This document shows positions 61,998-64,000 of a stretch of 64,000 bases of DNA, in pieces. Every line of letters begins with the position of its first letter. Position 1 is the stretch's first letter. The stretch lies in the NCBI RefSeq assembly GCF_040546765.1, contig NZ_JBEPOK010000001.1, forward strand, positions 4,526,001 to 4,590,000, read 5' to 3'. The stretch comes from Arthrobacter sp. OAP107. GTDB lineage: Bacteria; Actinomycetota; Actinomycetes; Actinomycetales; Micrococcaceae. Position numbers and translations under genes: made by a program. The notes below the pieces were generated by a model, which ran no database searches, was not told the DNA's origin, and saw only the letters and a program-made list of their open reading frames with translations.

Positions 61998-63247
61998 AGT
62001 GCCGCTCCTTCCATCGGTTCAAGGCTGCCTGCCTCCGCAGAGCCTGCGATTGCCAGCTGGTAGGCCTTTTCGGTTTCCGCGGCCACCCGGTTCCACGAGT
62101 AGCGGGCCTTCGCCCGGCGCTCGCCCGCCCGCCCGAGTTTTGCGCGAAGGTCCGGGCTGGCCAACAGGGTGCCGATGGCTTCTGCAATGGCTTCAGGGTC
62201 CTTCGGCGGCACGTGCAGGCCGGTTCCCCTGTCCACGACGCTGTCAGTCAGGCCTCCCACCGCCGCGGCGACCACCGGAACGCCACACGCCATGGCCTCC
62301 AGGGGAACGATGCCGAAGGGCTCGTACCAGGGAGTGCAGACCACAGCGTCCGCACTTCGGAAGATGCCGGGCATGGCTTCCCTGGGCACCTGGCCCCTGA
62401 GCTCCACATGGGCCGCCACGCCGAGGTCCCGGGCCAGGTCCAGTAGCCGGCGCGCCTCCGGATCCTGCCCGCCCTCATCGGCACCGCCGCCCACGATGAG
62501 CAGCTCGACGTCGTCGAACCCATCCTTCAGCAGATAAGGCAGCGCGCGGATCACAAGGTCCACGCCCTTGCGGGGAACTAGCCGGCCAACGGAAAGGATG
62601 CGGTGCGACCGGGCCGGAACGTCGGCCGGGCCGCCGCTGGAGAAGAGCTCCAGGTCCACTCCGCAGGGGGCGATGGAAACCCGGCGGGTATCAATCCCCA
62701 TGGCCCTCAGTTCAAAGACCTCGTCAGAGCAGGTGGCCACAATCCGGTCAGCCGACCGGCCCACGGACGGTTCGAGGAACCGTCTCTCGGCCGGACTGGT
62801 GTCGGCGGCACCCTGGTGGCGGCGCTTGACGGTGCCCAGCGCGTGGAAGGTCTGCACCACGGGAACCCGGAAACCGCCGGCCTCCCGCCGTGCGGCGTCC
62901 AGCGCGGCGACGCCAGACATCCAGAAGTGACCGTGCACCACATGCGGCGGCGAGTCACCCCAGTCCTGGACCACGCCATCCGCCAAGGCCCCCATGTAAG
63001 GGAGGAGCTCGTCCTTGGGCACATGTTCGGCCGGGCCGGCGTCCACGTGTACTACCTCAAGCCGCGGATGCACCCGCACCCTCGCAGGCAGATCCGGCGC
63101 GTCGCGCCTGGTGTACACGGTCACGCGATGGCCCCGCCGGGCCAGCGCTGATGAAAGCGCGGCCACGTGCACGTTCTGGCCGCCTGCGTCCACTCCGCCG
63201 AGCGCTGCCAAAGGACTGGCGTGTTCCGAAATCATTGAGATCTTCAA
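61994..63247 (-). CDS. Glycosyltransferase family 4
   Basis: A 417-residue GT-B enzyme with retained GT4 features: MISEHASPLAALGGVDAGGQNVHVA, VVHGHFWMSGVAALDAAR, SVGRLVPRKGVDLVIRALP, and the donor site EPFGIVPLEAMACGVPVVAAAVGG. It begins with TTG in a TTGA overlap with the upstream glycosyltransferase. The N-terminus resembles MshA/sucrose-synthase-like GT4 enzymes, but the cluster argues for an envelope glycan. The donor is unknown. Confidence 0.92.
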   Translation of the reverse strand: MKISMISEHASPLAALGGVDAGGQNVHVAALSSALARRGHRVTVYTRRDAPDLPARVRVHPRLEVVHVDAGPAEHVPKDELLPYMGALADGVVQDWGDSPPHVVHGHFWMSGVAALDAARREAGGFRVPVVQTFHALGTVKRRHQGAADTSPAERRFLEPSVGRSADRIVATCSDEVFELRAMGIDTRRVSIAPCGVDLELFSSGGPADVPARSHRILSVGRLVPRKGVDLVIRALPYLLKDGFDDVELLIVGGGADEGGQDPEARRLLDLARDLGVAAHVELRGQVPREAMPGIFRSADAVVCTPWYEPFGIVPLEAMACGVPVVAAAVGGLTDSVVDRGTGLHVPPKDPEAIAEAIGTLLASPDLRAKLGRAGERRAKARYSWNRVAAETEKAYQLAIAGSAEAGSLEPMEGAAL

Positions 63248-64000
63248 TGGGTATTCCTTTCTCGCGCCGCGGACAGGGCATCCGGCCCGGACCCCTCTGA
63301 GGCTGCATCCTCGGATGCAGCCACCTCCTCAGACCCCCGCTGCGGACCGTCCCCCCGATGTGTCGGCACCAGATCGGCCAGCACCTGGTCCCAGTCGGCG
63401 AGGAACCGCTCAAGTCCGTAGCGCTCGAGGGCCGCCTCCCGTGCCGCCTTACCCCGCCGTCGGGCTTCCTCGGGGTCGTTGACCAGCAGCCGGGCGCACC
63501 GGCGCAGCTCCTCAACATCTGTGGAGATACAGCCCGCCTCAGGCGGGACAGCCCGGGACGCCTCGGTGGTGGCCAGCGCCAGGACCGGCATGCCGAGGTG
63601 CATCGCTTCCAGCAGCGCCAGCCCCAGGGAGGTCCAGCGGAGTGGGTGCAGGTAAGCACGGCAGCGCGCGAGTTCGCGGTGGAGCTCGTCGGTTTTCAGG
63701 TCGCCCCGGACCGTTAGCCGCGGCCCGGGAATGCCCGTGGCCTCCGCCAGCCCATCACCTCCCATTCCGAAGACCTGGAGCGGGGCTGTGGTGGCGAAGC
63801 GGGACAGCAAATCCGTGCCAGTCACCCGTCCGCGGCGGACCGGTTCATTTACCACCACGCCCAGCTCCGGGGCCTCGCCTGTATAGAGATAGCCGGGGTC
63901 CGCGATGCCATGCTCGATGACCTTGGTCGGGGCGCGGCCGCTGTCCCAGAACAGCTCGTTGAAATGCGTCACGTGGACAATCGGAATCTCGCGTTGCTCC
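63244..64000 (-). CDS. Glycosyltransferase (partial, N-terminus outside the window)
   Basis: The C-terminal part of a GT-B type glycosyltransferase; the reading frame is still open at the window edge. It includes EHGIADPGYLYTGEAPELGV, LHPLRWTSLGLALLEAMHLGMPVLALATTE in the donor-binding place, and a Ser/Glu-rich tail. In-frame sequence upstream of any Met (EQREIPIVHVTHFNELFW) reads as protein, which shows the gene is cut by the window. It heads the GT4-gmhA-hldE2-SDR operon. Confidence 0.88.
   Translation of the reverse strand, partial: EQREIPIVHVTHFNELFWDSGRAPTKVIEHGIADPGYLYTGEAPELGVVVNEPVRRGRVTGTDLLSRFATTAPLQVFGMGGDGLAEATGIPGPRLTVRGDLKTDELHRELARCRAYLHPLRWTSLGLALLEAMHLGMPVLALATTEASRAVPPEAGCISTDVEELRRCARLLVNDPEEARRRGKAAREAALERYGLERFLADWDQVLADLVPTHRGDGPQRGSEEVAASEDAASEGSGPDALSAARERNTH

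Overview
The window is high-GC DNA with actinobacterial traits: GTG/TTG starts, many 4-base stop/start overlaps, TANNNT boxes 5-7 bases before start codons, and a set of Asp23/DUF2273/DUF6286/AmaP, ANTAR and actinobacterial ABC genes. Together with the hut, heptose, GH68 and alpha-glucoside genes this points to Micrococcaceae, most likely an Arthrobacter or Pseudarthrobacter-like soil bacterium. It reads as chromosomal core and niche-adaptation DNA. I see no phage, plasmid, IS element or CRISPR.

Layout. 1-2.2 kb: small regulators (PAS-ANTAR, ArsR) and small proteins. 2.3-7.5 kb (minus): a valine/isobutyrate catabolic operon, mmsA - 3-hydroxyisobutyryl-CoA hydrolase - mmsB - enoyl-CoA hydratase - CPBP-like membrane protein. 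7.8-9.5 kb: xthA and a conserved protein. 9.6-16.2 kb: an alpha-glucoside system, with a solute-binding protein, two permeases, a small membrane protein and a LacI regulator on the minus strand, divergent from a GH13 alpha-glucosidase, and a LacI-type operator between them. 16.2-18.5 kb: a tightly overlapped five-gene Asp23/AmaP envelope-stress operon. 19.3-21.2 kb: a secreted GH68 fructosyltransferase whose upstream region has two LacI-type palindromes. 21.4-22.0 kb: a tRNA-Glu-Asp-Phe operon with promoter and terminator. 22.1-35 kb: transporters, a zincin, a zinc exporter, an NlpC/P60 hydrolase, an ABC exporter with a secreted lipoprotein-carrier-like protein, DedA, a frameshifted PEP-synthase/rifampin-phosphotransferase-like gene, and a tandem universal stress protein. 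35-43 kb: CopC-like protein, purine permease, hutG, class A PBP, Na+/H+ antiporter, small proteins.

43-50 kb is the histidine utilisation region: hutU-hutH, an IclR regulator and an amino acid permease. An 18-bp palindrome related to TGTCCGGTATTCCAGACA occurs twice before the iclR gene, once before hutU and once before hutG 9 kb away, which gives a concrete regulon prediction. 51-54.6 kb: LysE exporter, 3-hydroxybutyrate dehydrogenase divergent from a LysR regulator, and a spermidine-synthase-like protein.

54.7-64 kb is a cluster for activated heptose in a Gram-positive: two bifunctional HldE-like kinase/nucleotidyltransferases, GmhA, a GT9 heptosyltransferase-like enzyme, two or more GT4 enzymes, two oxidoreductases. 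It suggests a heptose-containing envelope glycan and is the strongest candidate for an under-described system here. Other notable signals are a three-copy, 68-69-bp dispersed intergenic palindrome, a 62-bp nested palindrome between hutU and hutH, a Cys-Ser-Gly MIO triad in HutH, and two broken genes.
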